The translations under genes were made by a program, and so were the position numbers. A stretch of DNA of 64,000 nucleotides, taken from positions 310,001 to 374,000 of the forward strand of contig NZ_FMIZ01000006.1 of the NCBI RefSeq assembly GCF_900095865.1. The letters run 5' to 3'. The DNA is from Massilioclostridium coli. GTDB lineage: Bacteria; Bacillota; Clostridia; Oscillospirales; Ruminococcaceae. This document shows, piece after piece, positions 7,921 through 17,900 of this stretch (the first letter of the stretch is position 1; each line of letters starts with the position of its first letter). Below the pieces are notes generated by a model. The model was not told where the DNA came from and made no database searches. It saw only the letters and a list, made by a program, of their open reading frames with translations.

Positions 7921-8160
7921 AAAGCCACTAGTTTACTAGTGGCTTTGCCCAGACTCCTGTAGGAGATATTGAATCGCATCGCTTGCCTCGCTACTGGCAA
8001 AGCAGTTCGAGTTTTCTTTCCGTACCCTTGTATGAAAACAAAACTGTATGCAAAAATCCCCGAATTACTTTTTCAAAATATTCCATTCTCAAGTAGAAGG
8101 CAATCTTCATCTATAAGAGTTTCTCATTTTGCCAAGGTTTTATTAAACCTATAGGCAGCA
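7921..8160 (+). repeat. Dispersed repeat, copy A (about 240 bp)
   Basis: This sequence recurs at 26150-26430 and 60752-61020 in the same orientation. Shared blocks include the left hairpin GCCACTAGTTTACTAGTGGC, ATCGCATCGCTTGC, the run GTATGCAAAAATCCCCGAAT, CATTTTGCCAAGG and the right end CCTATAGGCAGCAA. The right end lies nine bases from the hairpin at 8168, which follows the minus-strand GH106 gene. A short plus frame through it is not credible as a gene. It could be a non-autonomous mobile element or an RNA gene. Confidence 0.85.
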
Positions 8161-8165
8161 ATAAT

Positions 8166-8198
8166 ACAAGCCCGATTTCAATCGAAATCGGGCTTATA
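8166..8198 (-). terminator. Hairpin after the GH106-like gene
   Basis: AAGCCCGATTTC and GAAATCGGGCTT form a perfect 12-bp stem with a 4-nt loop. On the minus strand it is followed by GTATTATT, a modest U-tract, about 25 bases after the stop codon. Confidence 0.7.
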
Positions 8199-8220
8199 AA
8201 CGTTTATCTTTCCCTTGATA

Positions 8221-11200
8221 TTATTTTTTCTTACGGGAAAGTAATACTGCTGTGCCTGCTACTGCCAACATTACTACACCTGCGATTGGAGCAAAATCCC
8301 CTGTTTTCGCTGCGTTTGCTTTTGTTGTTGTATTTTCCTGTCCAGTCTGAGTAGCATTGTTATCAGATGGTGTTTCTGTTCCTTCTACTGCTACTAAACT
8401 ATCCATTGCAGCCTGCACAGATTGTACTGCTGCGTCTACTTCTTTCTGGGTTGCGTTTTCATTTTCCAGTACTGCTTTTGCTTCATTTACTGCTGCTTCC
8501 AGTACTGCGTAGCTTTCTGCTGTGTATGCGTTCGCATCCACTTTCTCTGCCTCTGCTACTACTTCTTCCAAAATAGATTTATCTGCTTTGTATCTCAGGT
8601 TCAACATTGCGTTTAACAGATTATCCGCTACTTCATTGATTTCCGCCTGCATAGCGTCTCCATTATTGTAAGTATTCTGCGCCGCTTCTAATGCTGCGGT
8701 AAATTCTGCTTGACCTGCTTCTACATATTTGCTCAGGTCAATTCCTTCTGCTGCTGCGATTAAGCTTGCTAACGCTGTTTTATCTCCAGCTACAAACCCC
8801 AGTTTATGAATTTCGTTCATTAAGGTTTTCCATGCTGCATTTACTTCTTCCTGGGTTGCTGCTGCATTGCCTGCTACTGCTTTGGCATTCGTCAAAGCTT
8901 CATCAAAGGATTTTTGTACGGATGCGATGGCGTTATCATATTCCCCGCTTGCTTTGGCTTGTTCCGCATAAGCAATCACAGAATTCAAAACGCCTTTATC
9001 TGCTTCTTTTACCGTAATATCCTGGTAAGGAACCACGCATACATCCCCGATAACGCCATACTCTTGAATCTTTTTAGAACCAACTGCGTTTGCTAAAGTA
9101 GAAGCGACTTCAATTACCAAGGTGTTCTCTCCATCTACCAAATAGTCGCCTAAATCAATCTGTTTGGTAATCTGATTGATGGCAGGCAATTGCTGTCCAT
9201 TTACAAATACACGGAAGGTATCAAATACTTCTGTTACATCCAAATATGCACTGGTGTTATTGCTAGTATCAAAATTAAATGTTGTACTGTAAGTACCAAT
9301 ACCGGATACTGTTGAACCCAATTGTGGGATGTCTTTCCAAGCAATCAAATCTGTTTTGCCTACTGCAATATCTTCTTTCTTGGTATCCAATACGTCATTG
9401 TCAGCGTTATCACCCTTGCTCCAACTTTGCACTGTTAAATTCCAGTCATTTAAATCAATTGGTTCTGCAAGGCCAGTTACATTGTAGTTGTATTCTTTTC
9501 CTTCTTCATCTACTACAGTATAGGTTCCATCTTCTGTTGCACGTACTGTCAAATTGCCATCTTTATAGCTGACTTTAGCATTGGAAGAAATAGCATGATT
9601 ATCTGCTGGTTCTCCAAAGATACCTGTGGAAGAAATACCAACCATCATTGCATCATTGGTAGCGAGGTCAACTGGAACGATGATTTGTCCATCTTCAATT
9701 GTGTAATTTGCAATTGGAGTGATTTCGCCAGTCCATCCGTCTAACAAGTATGGGGTTCCATTACCTTCCAATGCAATTTCCAATTGTGCCTGTTCCCCTG
9801 CATCATTAAATAAGTAATAAAAATCAGCGTCTTCTGTAGTACGATGGATTGTAACGATATCTGCATTTGCAGTCTGTTTATCCACTGCTGGTTCAATACC
9901 TTTCGCTTCTAGAGCGGATACTACTTCAGAAGTATTTTCTACTTGAACAACGCCATCTATCGCTAACAACTCATTAAATTTATTTACAACATCCTGGGCA
10001 TTGTCTACTAAAGAAATAGATGTAGTTGGAGTCTGTCCCACTACAATAATTGGGAACCCTGCATTTGCATATTCAATTAATTTGTCAATGGTTTCAACCG
10101 CCATGGAAGAAACATTGTTGATTATCATTGCACGATATCCTGGACCATCTGGATTTAATACGCCATCTTTTATAACAGCGCTATCTAGGTTAAACAAACT
10201 TCTAGTAAAGAATTGATAGGAATAACCCGCTTCAGTCAAACCTGTATCGGTATAATATGGAGCGCCATAGCTTGCGTTATAAGTTGGTTGATAAATTGCC
10301 ACATCAGTTTTTTGTACCCCTTGCTGTAATACATATTGAGTGCGGTCAATATATCCTGTAATATCATTAATATGTTCCCATTCTGGCATTCTAGAGCTAA
10401 ACGGTCCTGGAATATCACTGCCAAACGCATGGAAACCTGGCCATTGTGCCTCTGGTGAATACGCATAAGAATAACCGTGGAGATACATGGAGTTAACTCC
10501 TGCTGCATAGTTCTTGTTAAAGTTTGCAATCAAATCGTCAAATGGGAAGCCATATGCGCTGCCATATCCAAAGTTGGCACCAATCTCATCGGATAAAATG
10601 GTGTTTCCGCCCATATCACGACCTGCTGCCATTACACGGAAACTATCGTGTTTATTTCCAAAGGTAAGAGATTCTCCTTCTGGGGTAGTAGCAATAGCAG
10701 AAGTTAAAGCAGAATCAATCGTAGAACCATACGCTTGTACCCGGTATCCCATACCGTAAGTTTCTGCCCAATCCACCATATCTTGGGTACGTTCATAGTT
10801 ATATAAATTACTTAACGTTTCCACATAATCATTTCTGACATTGGTTACTAAATTGTCTGTATCATCTGTCAATATAAAAGGTGAATTGTTGGAAATACTA
10901 TCCATACCTGTTACTTTTAATACAAATGGAAGATAGTTGGTTAAATCATACCCAGTTTCTTCTTGGAATTCCTCCAACATATCGTATGTCCACAGTCCTG
11001 CTGTCGTCATTTCCAAAGAATCCTCGAACCAGTTCCCACCTACTTCTTTTATCAATTCAGCGGTTTCAGGGTCAGAGAACAGGTTGTTTTCATAGTATTT
11101 CTGCATTACATTGACGCCAGCGTCGCTAAAATGGTCTACTACATAAGCATCGTAATTTGTGCCTGTGTGGTTATCCATAGAAGGCTGGTATCCTACCAAC

Positions 11201-12003
11201 TGTCCTGTACCACGCTGGTAAATCGCTACTACAACATAATTGTCATCTGGTGCTGTGAAATCAATTTCCCCATTTTCGTTTGGAGTTAACTGTACCATTG
11301 TGGATTGATCCAAGGAGTACTGGGTATATTTTGTTGCTGGCTGCATCCAGCCTCCTCCAGTTTCCACTTCTTTGGTAGAATCGTATTTTGCAGCGTAAAT
11401 ACCAATTAAATCATTTTCAATAACAGGGTTTTCTTCATTCGTAGTAGTAACTTTGGAAGTAACAGGTACACTACCTTGATAATTTTGCCCGTTTGACAAT
11501 TCCACTGTGCCATAAACCAGTTCTTTCGCTGCGGCATCATCATTTGGCGTAATTTCATTGGAAGATGCCGGCCAACGTTGTCCAAATGTCATATCCACAG
11601 TAAGGCCATATTTTTTCGCAGATTTTAAAATCTGTTTTACAGATTTCTCCCAGTTTTTAGAGCCATATAAATAGGTGTCCCCATTTTCATCTTTTTGAGC
11701 TAAAGCATCCAGCTCGGATTGGCTCATCTTATCCCTTACATCCGCAACCTCAACACAGCCGTAACCCGCATCCGCAAGTTCTTTAATCTCCCGGTCAATT
11801 TCATCCAGGTCTTTTGCTGCCCATCCACCTGGAATCCAATAACGTACCCTTAATTTTGAATCATGATTACTTGCATTTTTAAATTCTGTTTGGAAAGTAG
11901 AATTTCCACTTTCTGCAGCCTGGACAGGAAGTACCCCTGTAAAACAGCTTGCTGCTAAAGCAAGCGATGTAACAGCCGCTATTAGTTTTTTTGCCTTTTT
12001 CAT
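8221..12003 (-). CDS. Cell-wall-directed GH106-like alpha-L-rhamnosidase with FIVAR repeats
   Basis: The 1260-residue protein starts with a signal peptide (about 1-30, ending VLPVQA). The N-terminal catalytic part (RVRYWIPGGWAAKDLDEI, GYGCVEVADV, LSDEIGANFGYG) resembles GH106 alpha-L-rhamnosidases; a beta-sandwich of sugar-binding type follows at about 865-1000. Residues about 998-1215 hold three FIVAR repeats. The end is a sorting signal with NAAKTGD, a hydrophobic stretch and SRKKK, without the usual LPXTG. The ATG follows GGAGGAGGAG. The tail is almost identical to that of the GH78 protein. It is divergent from an AraC gene that may control it. The exact substrate is inferred. Confidence 0.78.
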   Translation of the reverse strand: MKKAKKLIAAVTSLALAASCFTGVLPVQAAESGNSTFQTEFKNASNHDSKLRVRYWIPGGWAAKDLDEIDREIKELADAGYGCVEVADVRDKMSQSELDALAQKDENGDTYLYGSKNWEKSVKQILKSAKKYGLTVDMTFGQRWPASSNEITPNDDAAAKELVYGTVELSNGQNYQGSVPVTSKVTTTNEENPVIENDLIGIYAAKYDSTKEVETGGGWMQPATKYTQYSLDQSTMVQLTPNENGEIDFTAPDDNYVVVAIYQRGTGQLVGYQPSMDNHTGTNYDAYVVDHFSDAGVNVMQKYYENNLFSDPETAELIKEVGGNWFEDSLEMTTAGLWTYDMLEEFQEETGYDLTNYLPFVLKVTGMDSISNNSPFILTDDTDNLVTNVRNDYVETLSNLYNYERTQDMVDWAETYGMGYRVQAYGSTIDSALTSAIATTPEGESLTFGNKHDSFRVMAAGRDMGGNTILSDEIGANFGYGSAYGFPFDDLIANFNKNYAAGVNSMYLHGYSYAYSPEAQWPGFHAFGSDIPGPFSSRMPEWEHINDITGYIDRTQYVLQQGVQKTDVAIYQPTYNASYGAPYYTDTGLTEAGYSYQFFTRSLFNLDSAVIKDGVLNPDGPGYRAMIINNVSSMAVETIDKLIEYANAGFPIIVVGQTPTTSISLVDNAQDVVNKFNELLAIDGVVQVENTSEVVSALEAKGIEPAVDKQTANADIVTIHRTTEDADFYYLFNDAGEQAQLEIALEGNGTPYLLDGWTGEITPIANYTIEDGQIIVPVDLATNDAMMVGISSTGIFGEPADNHAISSNAKVSYKDGNLTVRATEDGTYTVVDEEGKEYNYNVTGLAEPIDLNDWNLTVQSWSKGDNADNDVLDTKKEDIAVGKTDLIAWKDIPQLGSTVSGIGTYSTTFNFDTSNNTSAYLDVTEVFDTFRVFVNGQQLPAINQITKQIDLGDYLVDGENTLVIEVASTLANAVGSKKIQEYGVIGDVCVVPYQDITVKEADKGVLNSVIAYAEQAKASGEYDNAIASVQKSFDEALTNAKAVAGNAAATQEEVNAAWKTLMNEIHKLGFVAGDKTALASLIAAAEGIDLSKYVEAGQAEFTAALEAAQNTYNNGDAMQAEINEVADNLLNAMLNLRYKADKSILEEVVAEAEKVDANAYTAESYAVLEAAVNEAKAVLENENATQKEVDAAVQSVQAAMDSLVAVEGTETPSDNNATQTGQENTTTKANAAKTGDFAPIAGVVMLAVAGTAVLLSRKKK

Positions 12004-12034
12004 CGTTCTCCTCCTCCAAGGATAATCTTAATGC

Positions 12035-12064
12035 TTGACAATATCCTGCCAAAACATCTATAAT
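12035..12064 (+). promoter_or_regulatory. Promoter of the AraC-family gene
   Basis: A perfect TTGACA (12035-12040) and a perfect TATAAT (12059-12064) are separated by 18 bp. The araC-type start codon is 100 bases downstream, leaving room for operator sites in the divergent region. Confidence 0.75.
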
Positions 12065-12163
12065 TAATTTAACGGTCTGTTATAATTTTAATCTAATTGA
12101 ATAAAAAAATCATCGCTATTTTTTTAGAATACATATGTAATATTTTTAGAACTAGGTGACAAT

Positions 12164-13174
12164 ATGAACCAAATTATCGAACAGTATATTGAAAATTGGA
12201 AACAAAAAAATTTCCAAACACAGAACCATCGAAGGTTCCCTAACCTGAAAGACACCAATCAAATAGATATTATCTCAGACCATATTTTTGGTTTGAAACA
12301 GAATGATATCGCGATTGGTATTCACCATCCTGCTTTTAACCATGGCCCAAAACATAAACATGATTTTTTTGAATTAATTTATATTTACCATGGAAGCTGT
12401 AGCAATCATATCTACCGACAGCAGGACATTACCATACAGATGAATCAAGGGGATATCTGTCTTTTAAACCCCAACGCTGTCCACTGTTTGGATATAGGAG
12501 AAAACACCAATTCGATTGTTTTTAATATTATGTTTAAAACCTCTTTATTTGATAAAGCATTTATCAACCTAATTCCAGATAACAGTATTATGGTCCAATT
12601 TTTTATCAATTCACTTTACAATAAAAAAGATAAAAATGAATACTTATTGTTCCGCAACCATCCAGAAAATGATGTTTCTGAAATTATCGAAAAAATATTG
12701 GTAGAATTTATCCAGAAAAAAATCTGCTATCAAAATACCATCCAAGCATATTTAATCGTACTTTTCTCTTCCCTGATCCGACAATTTAGTGAGGATGAAC
12801 AAACTACAGAAGAAAAAAATTTTATTCCCACTGATATCGCGGAAATATTAGATTACATTTCTCAAAATTATAATACAGTTACTTTAACATCTGCAGCGGA
12901 CCATTTTTTTTATAACCCCAGTTATTTATCTTCTTATATTAAACGCTTTACCGACCGTACGTTTACCGATATTGTTTTAGAGTATAAATTAGAACATTGC
13001 TGCAATTTTTTGCGCAATTCTGATATGCCAATTGCTGATATCGTTAATTTAACAGGTTTTAACTATAGTTCCCATTTCTTCAAACTGTTCCAAAAACATT
13101 TTCACTGTACACCAGCAGAGTACCGTAAACTTTATTATCAGCCAAACCCATCACACGAGGATAATTCTTTATAG
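12164..13174 (+). CDS. AraC-family transcriptional regulator with cupin-like sensor domain
   Basis: The 336-residue protein has an N-terminal cupin-like region (PKHKHDFFELIYIYHG, GDICLLNPNAVH), typical of sugar-sensing AraC proteins, and a C-terminal pair of helix-turn-helix motifs (about residues 225-325) with VTLTSAADHFFYNPSYLSSY and IADIVNLTGFNYSSHFFKLF. It is transcribed away from the GH106-like gene, which is its most likely target. The effector is probably a sugar released by the enzymes, but that is inference. The start follows AGGTGA. Confidence 0.92.
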   Translation: MNQIIEQYIENWKQKNFQTQNHRRFPNLKDTNQIDIISDHIFGLKQNDIAIGIHHPAFNHGPKHKHDFFELIYIYHGSCSNHIYRQQDITIQMNQGDICLLNPNAVHCLDIGENTNSIVFNIMFKTSLFDKAFINLIPDNSIMVQFFINSLYNKKDKNEYLLFRNHPENDVSEIIEKILVEFIQKKICYQNTIQAYLIVLFSSLIRQFSEDEQTTEEKNFIPTDIAEILDYISQNYNTVTLTSAADHFFYNPSYLSSYIKRFTDRTFTDIVLEYKLEHCCNFLRNSDMPIADIVNLTGFNYSSHFFKLFQKHFHCTPAEYRKLYYQPNPSHEDNSL

Positions 13175-13219
13175 AAAAAACAGATGGCTTGCAAAATCCG
13201 ATAAGCCATCTGTTTTTAT
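13175..13219. terminator. Bidirectional terminator between the AraC and NSS genes
   Basis: AACAGATGGCTT and AAGCCATCTGTT pair perfectly, with an A-run on the left and a T-run on the right. It can end both convergent genes. Confidence 0.9.
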
Positions 13220-13226
13220 TGCTATA

Positions 13227-14573
13227 TCATCCAATTCCCTGGAATACTACTCCTAAAATAAATACCGCTGCCGTTAAACCGCAAAACACAAATTTTGTCA
13301 TTGGCTCTAACCATCTTCCAATTTTGCGTTTTCTCCCTTTTTGCATTTCTTTTCGGACATATTTAGAACCAAATACCCAATAGAACATGATGCCTGCCAT
13401 TCCAGCACCTAATGGACAAATATAAATCGAAACTGCATCCATCCATTGGCTTACAATCGCCTGGATACACACACCAACTACTGCACCAATCCCTAAAATG
13501 GATAAAACTGCTTTTGTTCTGGAAAACCCTAAAATCTCCTGTAAAGTAGCGATAGGTGCTTCAAACAGGTTAATCAGCGAGGTAATCCCTGCTAAAAATA
13601 CGGCAATAAAGAAAATAATAACTAATATCTGCCCACCTGGCATAGATTTAAAAAGATTAGGAAGATGGATAAACATTAAACCAGGGCCACCATCAAACAG
13701 GTTTGTACCAGCAGTAGCCATTGCTGGAATTATTACCAAAGCCGCCAGCATAGCAGCCAAAGTATCAAATAAAGCAACTTTCCATGCCGCTCCAATAATG
13801 TTCTCTTTATCGCTTAAATAGGAACCATAAATTAGCGTTCCATTGCCCGCTAAAGAGAGGGAAAAAAATGCTTGCCCAAGAGCATAAACCCATGTCATTG
13901 GATTTAAAATATTCTCATCCACCGAAAACATGTATCGGTAACCAGCCAAAGAACCTGGCTGGAACAACATATAGATTGCCAATCCAACAAACATGCAGAA
14001 AAATAATGGCATCATTACCTTATTAACTTTTTCGATCCCGGAACTGATGCCAAAAATCAAAATAACTGCTACCAATACAATACCCACTAGTTGCCATAGG
14101 TTATTTCCAAAATTGGAAGCCATACTGCCAAAAGCAGCGCTAAATCCTTCCACACTATTTGGTTCCAAGGTTTTTCCTGTAAACGCCCCCACTGTATACC
14201 GCAAAATCCAGCCCATTACAACGGAATATCCAATCGCTAAAGCCAAAGAACCCAAAACTGGAATAGCACCCAATACTTTACCAATTTTTCCATTTTTCCC
14301 TCTGGATTCTACTGCTTTTTGGAATGCATCCATTGGTCCGGAACGGGTTGCGCGACCAAAAGCCATTTCTCCGATTACTCCAGAAAATCCAATAATGATG
14401 ACAAACAAAAAATAGGGGATTAAAAATGAGCCTCCGCCATATTTGGAAACACGACTAGGAAACATCCAGATATTTCCCATACCAACCGCAGATCCAATAC
14501 AGGCTAAAATATAGCCCCACCTGGAAATAAATACATCCCTCTTTTTTAAGGATGTTACCTGATTTTTTACCAT
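13227..14573 (-). CDS. Sodium-dependent transporter of the neurotransmitter:sodium symporter (NSS) family
   Basis: The 448-residue membrane protein belongs to the LeuT-fold NSS/SNF family, which import amino acids or related amines with sodium. The first helix motif GSAVGMGNIWMFPSRVSKYGG carries the unwound sodium/substrate site of the family; around eleven hydrophobic segments follow. The ATG follows AAAGGAGTGTAAC. It stands alone between two terminators, so a link to the surrounding rhamnosidase genes is not supported. The substrate cannot be told from sequence. Confidence 0.9.
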   Translation of the reverse strand: MVKNQVTSLKKRDVFISRWGYILACIGSAVGMGNIWMFPSRVSKYGGGSFLIPYFLFVIIIGFSGVIGEMAFGRATRSGPMDAFQKAVESRGKNGKIGKVLGAIPVLGSLALAIGYSVVMGWILRYTVGAFTGKTLEPNSVEGFSAAFGSMASNFGNNLWQLVGIVLVAVILIFGISSGIEKVNKVMMPLFFCMFVGLAIYMLFQPGSLAGYRYMFSVDENILNPMTWVYALGQAFFSLSLAGNGTLIYGSYLSDKENIIGAAWKVALFDTLAAMLAALVIIPAMATAGTNLFDGGPGLMFIHLPNLFKSMPGGQILVIIFFIAVFLAGITSLINLFEAPIATLQEILGFSRTKAVLSILGIGAVVGVCIQAIVSQWMDAVSIYICPLGAGMAGIMFYWVFGSKYVRKEMQKGRKRKIGRWLEPMTKFVFCGLTAAVFILGVVFQGIG

Positions 14574-14875
14574 TATGTTACACTCCTTTTACAGTAGGCA
14601 AATACAGCCCAAATAAAATTTGCCCACTGTATCATTACCCAAATAAAAAATTTTTTCTATCTGTCATAGAAAAATTAGCGTCTATTCATAAAAATAGAAG
14701 TACTTTGTTCTCTATAATTTTACAATTTTTTTATCGCAATGTCAATTATTTATTAATAAAACTCAATGTTAACAAAATTCATTTTAATTTTATATATGTT
14801 ACTATCACATTGAAACAATTTATAAATATATGGACAAGTTTGTTTCCAAATAGTTATAATTTCTTTTCACATATT
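14574..14875. other. AT-rich upstream region of the NSS gene
   Basis: Apart from the ribosome site of the NSS gene, no gene, repeat or clear promoter was identified in this AT-rich stretch. Confidence 0.4.
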
Positions 14876-14912
14876 AAAATCCCCCATCTATTCTGTTTAG
14901 ATGGGGGATTAT
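14876..14912 (-). terminator. Intrinsic terminator after the GH78 gene
   Basis: AATCCCCCATCTA and TAGATGGGGGATT form a perfect stem; on the minus strand it is followed by TTTTAATATG. It lies about 30 bases beyond the stop codon. Confidence 0.85.
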
Positions 14913-14940
14913 TCAACTCTTGTTCTTCATAATATATTTA

Positions 14941-17900
14941 TTATTTATTTTTCTTACGGATTGTCATCAGCACTGCACCTGCAACCATTGCAACAACTGC
15001 ACCTGCTATTGGGGTAGTATCCCCTGTTTTCGCTGCGTTTGTTGTGCTTTCCTGTCCAATTTGAGCAGCACTATTATCAGATGGTGTTTCTGTTCCTTCT
15101 ACTGCTACTAAACTATCCATTGCACTCTGTACATTGGCTACTGCTGTGTCTACTTCTTCCTGGGTTGCGTTTTCATTTTCCAGTACTGCTTTTGCGTCAT
15201 TTATTGCTGCTTCCAGTACTGCGTAGCTTTCTGCCGTGTATGCGTTCGCATCCACTTTCTCTGCCTCTGCTACTACTTCTTCCAAAATAGATTTATCCGC
15301 TTTGTATCTCAGGTTCAACATTGCGTTTAACAGTTTATCCGCTACTTCATTGATTTCCGCCTGCATAGCGTCTCCATTATTGTAAGTATTCTGCGCCGCT
15401 TCTAATGCTGCGGTAAATTCCGCTTTTCCCGCTTCTACATAACGGTCAAGTTCCGCATTGATTTCATTGGCTGCTTCAATCAAAGAAGCTAGCGCTGTTT
15501 TATCTCCAGCTACAAACCCCAGTTTATGAATTTCGTTCATTAAGGTTTTCCATGCTGCATTTACTTCTTCCTGGGTTGCTGCTGCGTTATTTGCTACTGC
15601 CTTGGCATTTTCCAATGCTGCATCAAATGTTTTTTGTACACTTTCAATAGCATTGTCATATTCCCCACTAGTTTTAGCTTCTTCGGCGTATTTAATAATA
15701 GCATTCAAAATCGATTTGTCTGTATCCACAACTTCCGATTTTTCACGGATAATCGTAATCGATGTTGACTGAACTGCTTGGGATTCTTCTGTCACCACGT
15801 GAAGGATTAACTGGTTTTCCCCTTCTCTCAATAGGTATTTCCCTGTTGCCTCGTCTTTGCCCAACATATCACTGTCATCAAATGTTACAGATCCACCTTG
15901 GGAGATAGATGGCGTCACTAAAATGGACTCCACATCATTGGCAACCTCTACACGGTATTCTCGAACAGATGGGTCAAACGTTGGTTCTAAGTTTCCGTCA
16001 CTGAGGGTAATCCCTGTTAACTGTGCATCGGTTACTGGATGGTTATAAACTTCCATTTCAACTAACTGCATTCTATATAGGTTATTATCGCTTGGTTTTG
16101 GACGTAAACTAGTTGCGTGAACCCGAACATATCTTGCGAAGTAAGATTGATCTAGTACAAATTTTTGTGGATCACTGGTAGGTAATGGATAGTTCTGTTC
16201 TGTATGAACTGTTGTCCAATTGATACCATCGTCAGAAATGTCAATGGTAAAGTCAATTGGCATACCATAAGCATTGTTATTGGCATCAATTCCAGATGGA
16301 TACAATACAACTTCACTAATTCGATTGATTGTTCCTAAATCAACTGCCACCCATTCGGTATGGTTATTGTTGATATCATTGTTTGAAGTCCAACCACAAA
16401 TTTCATTGATAGAGCTTAAGTTTTTCAAATCTCCATCCGTTAAATTTCTAATATCCCAACCATTAGAACCATTCACAGAACTAGAAGCGGTAGGAGTACT
16501 ATTTAACGCTATATTTCCAGTACGGTAATAGCGCAACAATTCATAAGCCTGATTTAACTCATCCGTCACTTTTTGCAACTGCTCTGTAGTTGCTTGGATA
16601 TCTGTTGACAATGCAGAAGCTTTTTCGTATACAGCTTGAAAATCTTCCCAATGGTCAGTAAAGTCTGCTTTAGAAAGCGTAGACATGGATTGCAGTAGTT
16701 CTTTTAAGTTTTTACGAACAGTGTCAACTTTGTTTGTTAACACTTCAATTGCCTGTTCCAAGCTATTGGTTGCCTGGTTAACCGCAATTTGATTGGTATC
16801 CTGTTGTGATTCTACGGATTTGGCTTGTTCCAGAACCTGCTGGAATTCAGTCCATGCTTCCTGCAAATAATCCTCCTGCTGTAAGCTATCTGCATAAGAA
16901 ATCGCATCTCTCAGATCATCTTTATAAACAGTTTGGTTTGTGTTACAGAAAAATTGATAATTACCGGATTTTACTACTAATTTTGTGATTTCTCCTTGTT
17001 TTTCAATCGAAACAATACCTACATCCGATGTCGAAATTTCTTGATGGTCTTTATTATAAATTGTATCTGCTGTTGGTAGATAAATAGTCGCTGTTGTACT
17101 AACTGGAATTTGGTAACTAAATTCAGTATTCTGTTCTGTTATCTTCCAGGAAGAACGGATATTGCCATAGGCGGTATTTGTAACAGCGTCTACGTACTCT
17201 AAAGAGCCTGCCAGCTGTGGCTGAATTGTAAAGGTGTTGCCACCATCCGCAAAATCACGGATACCTGCCAGCCCTTTATAAAGCCATTCTTCATAGTTTG
17301 CCAAGAAATAGTGGTTATGGGACCGAGTTGTATTTTCAAAACCTTCCCAAGCGGAAGTAGCTCCTTGTTCTAACCAATATCCCCAACTTGGATAGGTGGT
17401 TTGGGTCAGCACCTTATAAGCTACATCGTTATAACCATTATCGCTTAGCACTGGCAACAACAATTTATTTCCTACCATACCAACTTCAAAATGATATCCT
17501 TTTTCCACAATGTCATTTACCAGGTTTTTCACTACAGCATCTTTGTATTCTTCCGGAACCAATCCAAAAGCCAATGCTACCAGCTGGGATGTTTGGCGGA
17601 ATTTTGTACGTAACCCTGCGTTTTCAGGAATCCAATAATTTGTATCATAAATCTGTTTTTCTTCATCAAAAAACTTTTCGTTAAACGCAGTATAAATCTG
17701 TTCCATAGCAGCACGATATTCTGCCGCATCCTCTTCTTTTCCTAAAACCTCTGCCATATGGGTCATTGTTTTTAAAATTTGGTATACATATCCCGTTCCA
17801 CAAATTGCAGAACCTTCTGGAGACATGGCAATACCTGGTGCGTTAGGATCAGTGCCTCCATAAGGACTAACCCAATCACCCATTTGAGTATCAAACCAAA

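Noticed and set aside
8367-9572. Several plus-strand leucine-rich frames across the FIVAR tail
   Set aside because: They are the reverse complement of alanine/glutamate-rich coding sequence in the minus-strand glycosidase and are shadows; the same occurs at 15039-15290.
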